A stretch of DNA of 64,000 nucleotides from CAJCIY01 sp964245825 (GCA_964245825.1 CAXTNT010000013.1:1-64000); one strand, 5' to 3'. Positions 35,834-44,198 are shown, counted from the first letter of the stretch. The notes: generated from the letters alone by a model not told the origin. Numbers and translations: made by a program.

Positions 35834-36844
35834 CGGGGTTGCGACTGCCTCGGTCCGCGCCCACGCGTCCGCCAACAGCTGGTACGAACGAAGCCTCACC
35901 GCAGGGTCGTGCACCATCGTGGTGACCATCAACTCGGCGGCGCCGGTCCGGGCCTGTAGGTCGGCCAGCCGCTGGCGGACCTGCGTCGGGTCGCCGACGA
36001 TCTGGGCGTCGCCCCGGCCGGCGAGCAGCTGACGTTCGGCCGGGGTGAATGCGTACTGCGCCGCCTCCTCGGGGCTGGCGAGCGTGCCGGGGCGGCCGCC
36101 GCGCAGCCGGACGAAGGACAGCTCGCCCGAGCGGGCCTGGCGGACGGCCTCCGCCTCGGTGTCGGCCACGATCACCGACACGGCGATCAGCGCGTACGGA
36201 TGCTCGAGCACGGTCGAGGGGCGGAAGCTGGACCGGTAGAGCTCCAGAGCCGGCAGCGTGTTCTGCGCGCTGAAGTGGTGGGCGAAGGAGAACGGCAGCC
36301 CGAGCAGGCCGGCGAGCTGGGCGGAGTAGCCGGAGGAGCCGAGCAGCCAGATCGCGGGGACGGCGCCGGCGACCGGGGCGAAGTCGACCGGGTCGCCGTC
36401 GGCGGAGTGGCGCAGGTAGGCGACCAGGTCGACCAGCTCGCGCGGGAAGTCCTCGGCGCCCAGGCCCTCGGGCGTGCGGCGCAGCGCCAGCGCGGTCCGC
36501 GGGTCGGTGCCCGGGGCGCGACCGATGCCGAGGTCGATGCGGCCGGGGTGCAGCGCCTCGAGCATGGCGAACTGCTCGGCGACCACGAGCGGCGGGTGGT
36601 TGGGCAGCATCACGCCGCCGGAACCCACCCGGATGCGCTCGCTCGCCGCGGCGAGGTGCGCGATGAGGACGGCCGGCGAGGTGCTCGCGATACCGGGCAT
36701 GTTGTGGTGCTCGGCGACCCAGTACCGGTGGTAGCCCAGTGTCTCGGCGACGCGTACGAGCTCGGTGCTGGCGGCGAGCGCGGCCGCGGCAGTGCTGCCC
36801 GTCGAGATGGGAGCAAGGTCCAGGACGGAGAGCGGAACGGGCAT
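35816..36844 (-). CDS. LLM-class flavin-dependent oxidoreductase
   Basis: The 342-residue protein has the luciferase-like TIM barrel. It shows 'LGYHRYWVAEHHNMPGIASTSPAVLIAHLAA' near the N-terminus and 'PGRIDLGIGRAPGTDP', typical of the MsnO8/'alkanal monooxygenase-like' group. It probably binds FMN or F420; the substrate is unknown. The ATG giving 'MPVPLSVLDLAPI' is chosen because the family starts there; the open frame upstream runs through the repeat region. It is divergent from the truncated haemoglobin gene. Confidence 0.92.
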   Translation of the reverse strand: MPVPLSVLDLAPISTGSTAAAALAASTELVRVAETLGYHRYWVAEHHNMPGIASTSPAVLIAHLAAASERIRVGSGGVMLPNHPPLVVAEQFAMLEALHPGRIDLGIGRAPGTDPRTALALRRTPEGLGAEDFPRELVDLVAYLRHSADGDPVDFAPVAGAVPAIWLLGSSGYSAQLAGLLGLPFSFAHHFSAQNTLPALELYRSSFRPSTVLEHPYALIAVSVIVADTEAEAVRQARSGELSFVRLRGGRPGTLASPEEAAQYAFTPAERQLLAGRGDAQIVGDPTQVRQRLADLQARTGAAELMVTTMVHDPAVRLRSYQLLADAWARTEAVATPQPLPV

Positions 36845-36911
36845 GTCGCCTGCAACGGCTCGCCCGGGGAGGGTGTTCCGTACCCCGATCCCGCTGCTGG
36901 TGGTGCCATCC

Positions 36912-37062
36912 CGTGCACAACGAGCGGTTCGCGGCTGTGCACGCCCACGCGCTGATCTGCCGTGCACAAGGTCGTGCGATTCGACCTTGTGCACGCCCAC
37001 GGGCCGGTCTGCTGTGCACAGGGTCGAACGGTTCGTCGCCATGCACGCCCACGCCCCGCGCC
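36912..37062. repeat. Three approx. 50-bp units with GTGCAC dyads
   Basis: Units at 36912-36960, 36961-37012 and 37013-37062 each begin with GTGCACA, end their core in TGCAC and are followed by GCCCACG. The middle unit is a perfect 13-bp inverted repeat (GTGCACAAGGTCG 36962-36974, CGACCTTGTGCAC 36982-36994) with a 7-base loop. The set fills most of the 251-base divergent region between the LLM and haemoglobin genes and may be a regulator-binding array or a small palindromic repeat. Confidence 0.85.
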
Positions 37063-37095
37063 GAGGTGGTGCGGCCCGTCTTGTTGGATGGGCCC

Positions 37096-37488
37096 ATGGA
37101 GTCGCTGTACGAGCGGGTCGGCGGGGCGGAGACGTTCCGCCTGCTGGTCGACCGCTTCTACGCCGGAGTCGCGCAGGACCCGGTTCTGCGCCCGCTCTAC
37201 CCGGACGAGGACTTCGCCGCCGCGCCCGAGCGGCTGCGGATGTTCCTGGAGCAGTACTGGGGCGGCCCGCGCACGTACCAGGAGCAGCGCGGTCATCCCC
37301 GGCTGCGGATGCGGCACGCCCGGTTCGCGATTGGGCCGGCGGCCCGCGATGCCTGGCTGACGCGGATGACCGCGGCCGTCGACTCGCTCGGGCTGGCCGG
37401 TGCCGAGCGCGACGAGCTGATGGAGTACCTCGTCGGCGCCGCGCAGATGCTGCAGAACCAACCCGAGGACGGCCCTGCCCCGGCGTGA
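37096..37488 (+). CDS. glbO: Truncated haemoglobin, group II (TrHbO)
   Basis: The 130-residue 2-over-2 globin has Tyr22 (B10), Tyr35 (CD1), proximal His74 (F8) and Trp87 (G8), all at the positions used by mycobacterial TrHbO. The stretch 'RLRMFLEQYWGGP' is identical in type to that protein. It likely handles O2 or reactive nitrogen/oxygen species near the respiratory chain. The ATG at 37096 is in the family register; an ATG eight bases upstream is out of frame. Three GTGCAC-type repeat units lie just upstream. Confidence 0.95.
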   Translation: MESLYERVGGAETFRLLVDRFYAGVAQDPVLRPLYPDEDFAAAPERLRMFLEQYWGGPRTYQEQRGHPRLRMRHARFAIGPAARDAWLTRMTAAVDSLGLAGAERDELMEYLVGAAQMLQNQPEDGPAPA

Positions 37489-37524
37489 ACCCCCACTCGG
37501 CAGGCCACGGCCCCCTGGCGCCGG

Positions 37525-39102
37525 TCAGTCGGTCGGCAGGCCGCGGAGACGGGCCAGGACCGGCGGCGAGTGCAGCGCCTGCTTGCCGTCGGTCAGCCAG
37601 CCGAGGATGTCCGGATCGTGCGTACGGGTGCCGCTGCCCACGTACACCAGGCCGAAGATCGCGAGGCCGAGCGCGGCGATGACCATCGCGACGACCAGCG
37701 CCTCGCGGGTGCCGGCCAGCCCCCCGACGTGGGCGGCGAGCACCACCAGGACCGGGGCGATCAGGAACGCCGCCTCACTGCGCAGCAGCTCGATCAGCGC
37801 GAACGCCCGCCCGAGCTTCTGCGCCTCCACTCCCATGCCGGCCAGGAACAGGGCGGGCGCGACCGCCGAACCGGCACCGAAGCCGAGCAGCACGCCCGCC
37901 ACCGGCACGGCCCACGCGGGGCTCGCCGAGAAGGTGACGGGGAGCAGGACGCCGATGCCGGCCACGATCGAGGCCAGCCCGGACGCGGCCAGCGTCGGCA
38001 GATGCTTGCGGGTGATGTACCGGTGGAACAGCACCGAGCTGGCGATGACCCCGACGACGAGCGGCAGCAGCTCGACCCCGCCCATCAGCACCGAGACCCC
38101 GCGCTGCCGCAGCGCCTCGGTGGTCAGCGCGAGGGCCGCGACGAAGGCGCCGCCACCGAGCATCGCGCCGAGCGTGCCGGCGACCGGCAGCGCCGAGGAC
38201 AGCGCCTTCACCGGCATCAGCGGATCGCCGTGGTGGTGGTACTGGTACGCGATCATCGTGACCAGCACGAGCACCCCGACGGCGATCGGCGCCCAGAACA
38301 GCGCGGCCCCGAAACCGACCTTCCCGGCGAGCGCACTGCCCAGGAACGGCAGAAACGTCGCGCCGACGGCGAGTGGGAAGACCTTCCAGTCCACCTTCAG
38401 ATCCGGGTTGAACGGGGGGAACGTCTCGTAGCCGAACCAGCCCGCCACCCAGCCCAGCGCCCCGAGCGCCGCGGCCGCCACGAACATCCAGCGCCACGTA
38501 CCGGCCTGCGCGAAGACGGCCCCCAGGAACGGGCCGAGCGCGATCGCGCCGAACAGGCCGATGTTCACGAAGGCCACCGTCAGCGGGAGCCTGGATGGCG
38601 GGAAGCGGAGGATCAGCGGCGGCAGCGCACCCACCAGCAGCAGGCCCGTCGCCATGCCCTGCACGATGTGCCCGACGAGGTAGACCGAGGTGTTCGGCGC
38701 GAACGCCGCGAGCAGCGAGGCCGCCACGAAGACGGCCTCGTAGATCAGGAACAGATGCCGCTGGACGAAACGCTGGGCCAGGTCGGCGGCGAGGACCGCG
38801 CCGAGCGCGTAGCCGGCGTTCGCGAAGCCGGACCCCACCTGCAGCGTGGTGGTCGAGGCGTGCAGGTCGTGGCTGATCAGTGCCGTCACGGAGTTGGTGG
38901 CGATCGTGAGCACGATGAACGGTGAGAGGGCCAGCAGGCTCAGGGCCACCGCCAGCGCGTACGGGCTGACGAAACGGTGGTGCCGGTGCTGGATGCCCGC
39001 GAGATCCCGCGTCGTCGACGGGTCGATCGTGGTCGTCACCGGTCGGATCCGTTCGTTCGCATGTGAACGATCAACAGCCTCGTTGGTGACCACCTTCCCC
39101 AC
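37525..39102 (-). CDS. MFS transporter, DHA2-like
   Basis: The 525-residue permease has about 14 predicted membrane spans, the size and topology of DHA2-type drug:H+ antiporters. Motif-like 'GYALGAVLAADLAQRFVQRHLFL' follows the second helix. The first 45 residues are polar and His-rich ('GIQHRHHRF'). The GTG start with AGGA eight bases upstream is used; an in-frame GTG at 39037-39039 is possible. The substrate is unknown. It converges on the haemoglobin gene, and the kinase-fold gene follows upstream on the same strand. Confidence 0.87.
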   Translation of the reverse strand: MGKVVTNEAVDRSHANERIRPVTTTIDPSTTRDLAGIQHRHHRFVSPYALAVALSLLALSPFIVLTIATNSVTALISHDLHASTTTLQVGSGFANAGYALGAVLAADLAQRFVQRHLFLIYEAVFVAASLLAAFAPNTSVYLVGHIVQGMATGLLLVGALPPLILRFPPSRLPLTVAFVNIGLFGAIALGPFLGAVFAQAGTWRWMFVAAAALGALGWVAGWFGYETFPPFNPDLKVDWKVFPLAVGATFLPFLGSALAGKVGFGAALFWAPIAVGVLVLVTMIAYQYHHHGDPLMPVKALSSALPVAGTLGAMLGGGAFVAALALTTEALRQRGVSVLMGGVELLPLVVGVIASSVLFHRYITRKHLPTLAASGLASIVAGIGVLLPVTFSASPAWAVPVAGVLLGFGAGSAVAPALFLAGMGVEAQKLGRAFALIELLRSEAAFLIAPVLVVLAAHVGGLAGTREALVVAMVIAALGLAIFGLVYVGSGTRTHDPDILGWLTDGKQALHSPPVLARLRGLPTD

Positions 39103-39131
39103 CGGCGTCGTCCTGACCTAGGACATTGGTC

Positions 39132-40013
39132 TCATCCGTGCAGCGCAGCGGCAGCGGTCCGCCGCGCCTGTGCGACCGCTCCCGGGTTGGTGTCGCGGTA
39201 GTACGGCAGTGCGATCACTGCCTGCGAGAGCGCGAAGCCGCGGCCGCGTACCCAGGTTGCCTCGTCGAGGCCGGCGCGCTCGCGCAACGCAGCCCGGCCC
39301 ACGTCATCGAGCAGCCCCCAGGCCGGGTAGAAGTCGCAGGCCGGGTCCCCCACCGCCAGGCAGCCCCAGTCGATCACCGCGGTCAGCCGGCCGTCGACCG
39401 CCAACAGGTTGGCCGGCATCAGGTCACCGTGCACCCACACCGGCGGCCCGATCCACGGCCCGGCCGCGAGCGCCTCGTCCCAGACGCGTTCTGCCGCCGC
39501 GACATCGAGGTCGCCGGCCAGCTGCGCCAGCGCCTCCCGGTACGACGCGTCCCGGACGTCGAGAGACGCGCCGCGCCAGTTGTTTCGGTCGCCCGGTTGC
39601 GGGCCGCCGGTGCCGTCGACTGCGCGGAGCGCCCGCCCGAAATCGGCGAGGTCCGCCGCGGCGGCGGGCAGGGCGAGCGTGTCCGGACCAGCCTCCCGTC
39701 CCTCGAGCCAGCGGTAGACCGACCACGGCCAGGGGTAGCCCGCGCCCGGCTCGCCGGCCGCCAGCGGCTCCGGCACCGCGAGCGGCAGGGACGGGCCGAG
39801 CCGTGGGAGCCACGTCCGTTCCAGCTCGGCCTCGCCGAGGGCACCGTGGATCCGGGGCAATCGGACGACCATGTCGTCGCCGAGGCGATACAGCACGTGC
39901 ACGGTCCCGCTAGAGGGGACGCGGCGCAGTGGCAGGTGCGACCACCGTGGGTGCTGCTCGGCGAGCAGTCGCCGGACCGTGGTCTCGTCGGCGACGACCT
40001 CGTCGGCGTGCAC
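39132..40013 (-). CDS. Aminoglycoside phosphotransferase-fold (APH) family protein
   Basis: The 293-residue small-molecule kinase has a catalytic loop 'VWVHGDLMPANLLAVDG' and metal-binding 'AVIDWGCLAVGDPACDF', both intact. The N-lobe carries 'VLYRLGDDMVVRLPR'. Members of this branch are widespread in actinomycete chromosomes and most are not antibiotic-resistance enzymes; the substrate is unknown. The in-frame GTG at 40011-40013 is used because the preceding codons run into the ettA end region. It lies 23 bases downstream of ettA on the same strand, so it may be cotranscribed. Confidence 0.85.
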   Translation of the reverse strand: MHADEVVADETTVRRLLAEQHPRWSHLPLRRVPSSGTVHVLYRLGDDMVVRLPRIHGALGEAELERTWLPRLGPSLPLAVPEPLAAGEPGAGYPWPWSVYRWLEGREAGPDTLALPAAAADLADFGRALRAVDGTGGPQPGDRNNWRGASLDVRDASYREALAQLAGDLDVAAAERVWDEALAAGPWIGPPVWVHGDLMPANLLAVDGRLTAVIDWGCLAVGDPACDFYPAWGLLDDVGRAALRERAGLDEATWVRGRGFALSQAVIALPYYRDTNPGAVAQARRTAAAALHG

Positions 40014-40036
40014 GGAAACAGCCGGTCCAGCGGCTC

Positions 40037-41719
40037 TCAGTCGCGGGTGAGCTTGCGGTACGTGACGCGGTGCGGGCGCGCGGCCTCCGCGCCGAGCCGC
40101 TCGAGCTTGTTGGCCTCGTAGTCGGCGAAGTTGCCCTCGAACCAGAACCATCGCGCGGGGTCGGCGTCCGTGCCCTCCCAGGCGAGCATGTGCGTGCAGA
40201 CCCGGTCCAGGAACCACCGGTCGTGACTGATGACGACCGCGCAGCCCGGGAACTCGAGCAGTGCGTCCTCCAGCGAGCGGAGGGTCTCCACGTCGAGGTC
40301 GTTGGTCGGCTCGTCGAGCAGCAGCAGGTTGCCGCCCTCCTTGAGCGTCAGGGCCAGGTTCAGGCGGTTGCGCTCACCGCCGGACAGGACCTTGACGGGC
40401 TTCTGCTGGTCGGGACCCTTGAACCCGAATGCGCCGACGTACGCGCGGCTGGGCATCTCCCGCTGGCCGACCTTCATGTGGTCGAGGCCGTCGGAGACGG
40501 CCTGCCAGACGGTCTTGCTGCCGTCCAGGCCGGACCTGCTCTGGTCGACGTAGCTGATCTTGACTGTGTCGCCGATCTTGAGCGTGCCGGCGTCGGGCTG
40601 CTGCTCCCCGACGAGCATCGAGAACAACGTGGTCTTGCCGACGCCGTTGGGACCGATGACGCCGACGATGCCGCCGCGCGGCAGGCTGAAGCCGAGGCCG
40701 CCGATCAGGGTGCGGTCGCCGAAGCCCTTGGTCAGCTGGTCGGCCTCGACGACGGTGCTGCCCAGGCGCGGGCCCGGCGGGATCTGGATCTCCTCGAAGT
40801 CGAGCGGCCGGCTCTTCTCCGCCTCAGCGGCCAGCTCCTCGTACCGGGCGAGGCGGCTCTTGCTCTTGGTCTGCCGCGCCTTGGCGTTCGAGCGCACCCA
40901 CTCCAGCTCCTGCGCGAGAGCCTTCTGCCGCTTGGCGTCCTTGTGCCCCTCGACCTTCAGCCGCTGCTGCTTGGTCTCGAGGTAGGTCGAGTAGTTCCCC
41001 TCGTACGGATAGGCCTTGCCGCGGTCGAGTTCCAGGATCCACTGCGCGACGTTGTCCAGGAAGTACCGGTCGTGGGTCACGGCGAGGACCGCACCGGGAT
41101 AGGCGCCGAGGTGCTTCTCCAGCCAGTCGACGGACTCGGCGTCGAGGTGGTTTGTCGGCTCGTCGAGCAGCAGCAGGTCGGGCGCCGCCAGCAGCAGTCG
41201 GCAGAGGGCCACCCGGCGTCGCTCCCCGCCGGACAGGACGGTCACGTCGGCATCGCCCGGCGGGAGCCGGAGGGCGTCCATCGCCTGCTCGAGCTGGCTG
41301 TCGAGCTCCCACGCGTTGGCGGCCTCGATGGCGTCGAGCAGCGGGGCCTGCTCGGTGAGGATGGCGTCGAAGTCGGCGTCCGGCGCGGCCATCTTCTCGT
41401 TGAGTTCCTCGTACCGGCGCATGATGTCGCGGATCTCGCGGACGCCGTCCTCGACGTTGCCGCGCACGTCCTTGGTCGCGTCCAGCGTCGGCTCCTGCTC
41501 GAGCAGGCCCACACTGGCGTTCTTGTCGAGCATGGCGTCGCCGTTGGAGGGCTGGTCGAGCCCGGCCATGATCTTGAGCACCGAGGACTTGCCGGCGCCG
41601 TTGGGGCCGACCACCCCGATCTTTGCGCCCGGGTAGAACGCCAGCGTCACGTCGTCGAGGATCACCTTGTCGCCGTGGGCCTTGCGGACCTTCGCCATGG
41701 TGTAGATGAACTGCGGCAT
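40037..41719 (-). CDS. ettA: Energy-dependent translational throttle protein EttA (ABC-F)
   Basis: The 560-residue soluble protein has two ABC cassettes. Walker A motifs are 'GPNGAGKSS' (about 39) and 'GPNGVGKTT' (about 345), each followed by 'LSGGERRRVALC' or 'LSGGERNRLNLA' signatures. The linker (P-site tRNA-interaction motif) is between them, and an arm insertion lies in the first cassette. EttA binds the ribosomal E site and gates the first peptide bond according to ADP/ATP. The start 'MPQFIYTMAKVRKAHG' is family-typical. It is divergent from the TPP riboswitch and its gene. Confidence 0.96.
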   Translation of the reverse strand: MPQFIYTMAKVRKAHGDKVILDDVTLAFYPGAKIGVVGPNGAGKSSVLKIMAGLDQPSNGDAMLDKNASVGLLEQEPTLDATKDVRGNVEDGVREIRDIMRRYEELNEKMAAPDADFDAILTEQAPLLDAIEAANAWELDSQLEQAMDALRLPPGDADVTVLSGGERRRVALCRLLLAAPDLLLLDEPTNHLDAESVDWLEKHLGAYPGAVLAVTHDRYFLDNVAQWILELDRGKAYPYEGNYSTYLETKQQRLKVEGHKDAKRQKALAQELEWVRSNAKARQTKSKSRLARYEELAAEAEKSRPLDFEEIQIPPGPRLGSTVVEADQLTKGFGDRTLIGGLGFSLPRGGIVGVIGPNGVGKTTLFSMLVGEQQPDAGTLKIGDTVKISYVDQSRSGLDGSKTVWQAVSDGLDHMKVGQREMPSRAYVGAFGFKGPDQQKPVKVLSGGERNRLNLALTLKEGGNLLLLDEPTNDLDVETLRSLEDALLEFPGCAVVISHDRWFLDRVCTHMLAWEGTDADPARWFWFEGNFADYEANKLERLGAEAARPHRVTYRKLTRD

Positions 41720-41766
41720 GCGTTCCAGCCTACGGGTGTCCCCGCCGGTGTACGGTCGCCGCACAC

Positions 41767-41882
41767 CGCGGGAGCTCGGGCGTCACCGGGCTGAGAGGGT
41801 GGCCGACCGTCGGGCTCAGGCGCCCGCATGGTCCGCGCCACCGACCGCTCGAACCTGACCGGGTAATGCCGGCGTAGGGAGC
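41767..41882 (+). ncRNA. TPP riboswitch (THI element)
   Basis: Conserved THI blocks occur in order: GGGAGCTCGGG (P2), CTGAGA at 41791-41796, a long variable P3 arm, then ACCTGA at 41853-41858 and GGGTAATGCCGGCGTAGGGA at 41861-41880. The last block contains the GGGAG ribosome site eight bases before the cytX ATG, so ligand binding could block translation directly. The closing P1 helix is the least clear part. It indicates that the downstream permease is controlled by thiamine pyrophosphate. Confidence 0.95.
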
Positions 41883-41889
41883 AGTCCTC

Positions 41890-43263
41890 ATGAGCGCATC
41901 CGTCACCGACCGGTCGACCGTCCTGCCGACGACCACCGACCGCCACGCGGACGTCGGGCCCACCCTGGAATCCCCCGTCCCCCAGACGTTGTCGTTCTTC
42001 GACCAGCTCGGGTTGTGGGGCAACCTCGGGGTCTCGCTGCTCGGGTTCACCGGGGCGCTGTTCGTGCTGCACCCGGGCGACGGCTCGACCACGATGTCGC
42101 TCGCAGCCGGGGTGACGGCGATCGTGCTCGGCACCGCGCTCGGCACGCTCGCGCTAGCCGCCAGCGCGGTACCCGGGGCCCGGACCGGGGCGCCGGCGAT
42201 GATGCTGCTCCGCGGGCTCTTCGGGGCGCGGCTTTCGTACCTGCCGACGGTCCTCAACGTGCTGCAGTGCCTGGGCTGGGGCACGTTCGAGATCTTCACC
42301 ATCGCCGTGGCGACGCACACGGTCGCGGCGTGGGCGCCGACCTGGGCGGTCGTGGTGGTGGCGGGCACCGTCACGACCGCGCTGACGATCCGGCCGCTCG
42401 GCGCGATCCGCGTGCTGCGCCGGTACGTGACGGTGCTGATGGTCCTCGCCGTGGGCTACCTCCTCATCCAGCTGCTGCGCCAGCCCCTGCCCCCGTTCGG
42501 CCGAGGCACCTGGGCCGGGTTCTGGGCGGCGACCGACACGGTGGTCGCCGCGGCGGTGTCGTTCGTCCCGCTCGCCGGTGACTACACGCGCCACGCGCGC
42601 AGCCCCCGCGGCGCCTTCTCCGCGGCCTTCGTCGGCTACGGCCTCACGCAGGTGCTCTGCTACGTGCTCGGGTTCATCACGCTGGTGACGGTGGCCCGCG
42701 ACGGTGATGTGTACGGCGCGTTCATCGCCGTACCGCTCGGAACGCTGGCCTTCGCCGTACTGGCGTTGCGGGAACTCGACCAGTCCTTCGCCAACGTGTA
42801 TTCGACGGCGGTGTCGCTGCAGAACCTCGGGCCGCGCTGGGACCGGCGCGTGCTCGGCCTGCTGATCGGGACGGCGACCACGGGGCTCGCCCTCGCGGTG
42901 AACGCAACCGGGTACCAGAGCTACCAGAACTTCCTGGTGCTGCTGGGCTCGGTGTTCGTGCCGCTCGCCGGGGTGCTGATCGTCGACTTCTTCCTGCTGT
43001 CCGGCAGCCGGTGGGACTATGCGCGGACGTCCCCGGCCCGGTGGTCGCGCGTGGTGCCCTGGGTTGCCGGCTTCGTCGCGTACCAGATGGTGAACCCCGG
43101 TTACATCGTCTGGTGGGCCACGGCGTGGGGGCATCTCGACAGCGCGATCGGGTTCACCCCCGCGTCGTGGATGAGCGCGTCGATCCTGTCCTTCGTGGTG
43201 GCCGCGGTGCTGACGCCGGTGATCGCGGCAGTCGCGCTCGCCGGCCGTCCCCGCACCGCCTGA
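41890..43263 (+). CDS. cytX: NCS1-family permease, probable hydroxymethylpyrimidine transporter (CytX-type)
   Basis: The 457-residue membrane protein has about 12 spans and NCS1 (cytosine/purine permease) features: 'SFFDQLGLWGNLGVSLLGFTGALFVL', 'FGARLSYLPTVLNVLQCLGWGTFE', and 'FVPLAGDYTRHAR'. The TPP riboswitch directly upstream argues for uptake of the thiamine pyrimidine precursor (HMP), as for CytX, rather than cytosine. No thi biosynthesis gene is adjacent, so it is a stand-alone regulon member. The ATG start is inside reach of the switch's 3' end. Confidence 0.92.
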   Translation: MSASVTDRSTVLPTTTDRHADVGPTLESPVPQTLSFFDQLGLWGNLGVSLLGFTGALFVLHPGDGSTTMSLAAGVTAIVLGTALGTLALAASAVPGARTGAPAMMLLRGLFGARLSYLPTVLNVLQCLGWGTFEIFTIAVATHTVAAWAPTWAVVVVAGTVTTALTIRPLGAIRVLRRYVTVLMVLAVGYLLIQLLRQPLPPFGRGTWAGFWAATDTVVAAAVSFVPLAGDYTRHARSPRGAFSAAFVGYGLTQVLCYVLGFITLVTVARDGDVYGAFIAVPLGTLAFAVLALRELDQSFANVYSTAVSLQNLGPRWDRRVLGLLIGTATTGLALAVNATGYQSYQNFLVLLGSVFVPLAGVLIVDFFLLSGSRWDYARTSPARWSRVVPWVAGFVAYQMVNPGYIVWWATAWGHLDSAIGFTPASWMSASILSFVVAAVLTPVIAAVALAGRPRTA

Positions 43264-43292
43264 CCCGGCGCGGGGACGACCAGGCGACCCCG

Positions 43293-43748
43293 TCAGGCCG
43301 CGACCGGCTCGCGCCCCTGCTGATCCGCAGAGTCTCCTGGCTGCCCGGTCGGGTGGCCGGCCGGCAGTTCGGGGCTGGCGGTACGCCGCGGCGGGCGGGC
43401 CAGCACGGCGGTGTGGCGGGTGAGGTCGGGCGCAACGAGATCGGCGTCCACTTCCCAGACGACCCGCTCCTCGCCGGCCTGGGTCGTGTAGGACCGCTGC
43501 CGGATGCGGCCGACGACCACCACCCGGTCTCCCTTGTGTAGCGACTCGTGCGCGTTCTCGGCGAGGGTGCGCCAGGCGCTGACCGACAGGAACATCGAGG
43601 TCCCGTCGACCCACTGCCCGGTGTCGCGCTCGCGGTGTCGGGGTGTGACGCCGATCCTGAAGCTGCAGACCGCGGCGCCCGAGCCGACGATCCGCAGCTG
43701 CGGGTCGGCGACCAGGTTGCCGACGACGGTGGTGGTGAACTCCTGCAT
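43293..43748 (-). CDS. ssb: Single-stranded DNA-binding protein paralogue lacking the acidic tip
   Basis: The 151-residue OB-fold protein is recognisable by 'TTVVGNLVADPQLRIVGSGAAVCSFRIGV' and 'VVVVGRIRQRSYTTQAGEERVVWEVDADLVAPDL'. The C-terminus ends in a Pro/Gly-rich tail without the acidic DDxPF tip used by the replicative SSB to recruit partners, so it is probably the second, SsbB-like paralogue (competence, stress or sporulation roles in relatives). The start is 'MQEFTTTVVG'. It stands away from rpsF/rpsR, consistent with a non-housekeeping copy. Confidence 0.9.
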   Translation of the reverse strand: MQEFTTTVVGNLVADPQLRIVGSGAAVCSFRIGVTPRHRERDTGQWVDGTSMFLSVSAWRTLAENAHESLHKGDRVVVVGRIRQRSYTTQAGEERVVWEVDADLVAPDLTRHTAVLARPPRRTASPELPAGHPTGQPGDSADQQGREPVAA

Positions 43749-43920
43749 GGCGAGGCCTCCATTGCCTCCGGTGCGGGGGCCTGTGCTCCCGCGTCCACCG
43801 ATGACGATGCGTCGGCGGAACTGCCTGTGCGGCAGGCGATCCGGATCTGTGGACGACTGCCCCGACATCCACAGCGCCACGTGCGAGGCATCGCCCCGTC
43901 CGCATCGCCCCGTCCCGCGG

Positions 43921-44064
43921 CCGCCCTCCCGGCCGCCTCCCCTGGCCGCCTCCCCTGGCCGCCTCCCCTGGCCGCCTTCCCCTGGCCGCCTCCCCTGGCC
44001 GCCTTCCCCTGGCCGCCTTCCCCTGGCCGCCTCCCCTGGCCGCCTCCCCCGGCCGCCTTCCCGG
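43921..44064. repeat. 13/14-bp tandem array, 11 units, in the ssb upstream region
   Basis: Units of CCGCCTCCCCTGG (13) and CCGCCTTCCCCTGG (14) repeat 11 times, with slightly divergent end units. The array ends at 44064, exactly where the 60-bp element begins. It lies in the 450-base divergent interval between ssb (starts 43748) and the propeller lipoprotein (starts 44199). No gene is seen in that interval. Confidence 0.9.
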
Positions 44065-44124
44065 CCGAGATGTGGCAGATGTACGTGCGTACCGGCGTGT
44101 CGCGGTGAACTCGCCGCATCTCGG
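44065..44124 (+). repeat. 60-bp dispersed element with terminal inverted repeats, copy B
   Basis: This element is 51/60 identical to copy A at 31098-31157, in the opposite orientation and without gaps. Its ends CCGAGATGTGG and CCGCATCTCGG pair with one T-G wobble. In copy B the inner stem is weaker (GGCG/CGCC). It directly abuts the tandem array on its left and lies 75 bases before the lipoprotein gene. Confidence 0.85.
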
Positions 44125-44198
44125 CGGGGACGCGGGAGGGGGGCGTCGGGCGGAGCGGGGCGGGGGTGGACAGGGCGCGGGCGGGGCAGGGTGAGGGC

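Noticed and set aside
36912..37062. Possible CRISPR array
   Set aside because: There are only three degenerate units without unique spacers, no cas gene anywhere in the window, and the units are contiguous inverted repeats.
39132..40013. Aminoglycoside resistance gene
   Set aside because: The kinase motifs fit the APH fold only. Chromosomal members of this branch are numerous and mostly not resistance enzymes, and no mobile context is present.
43921..44064. Possible CRISPR or coding repeat domain
   Set aside because: Units of 13/14 bp are contiguous with no spacers, and the mix of 13 and 14 breaks any reading frame.
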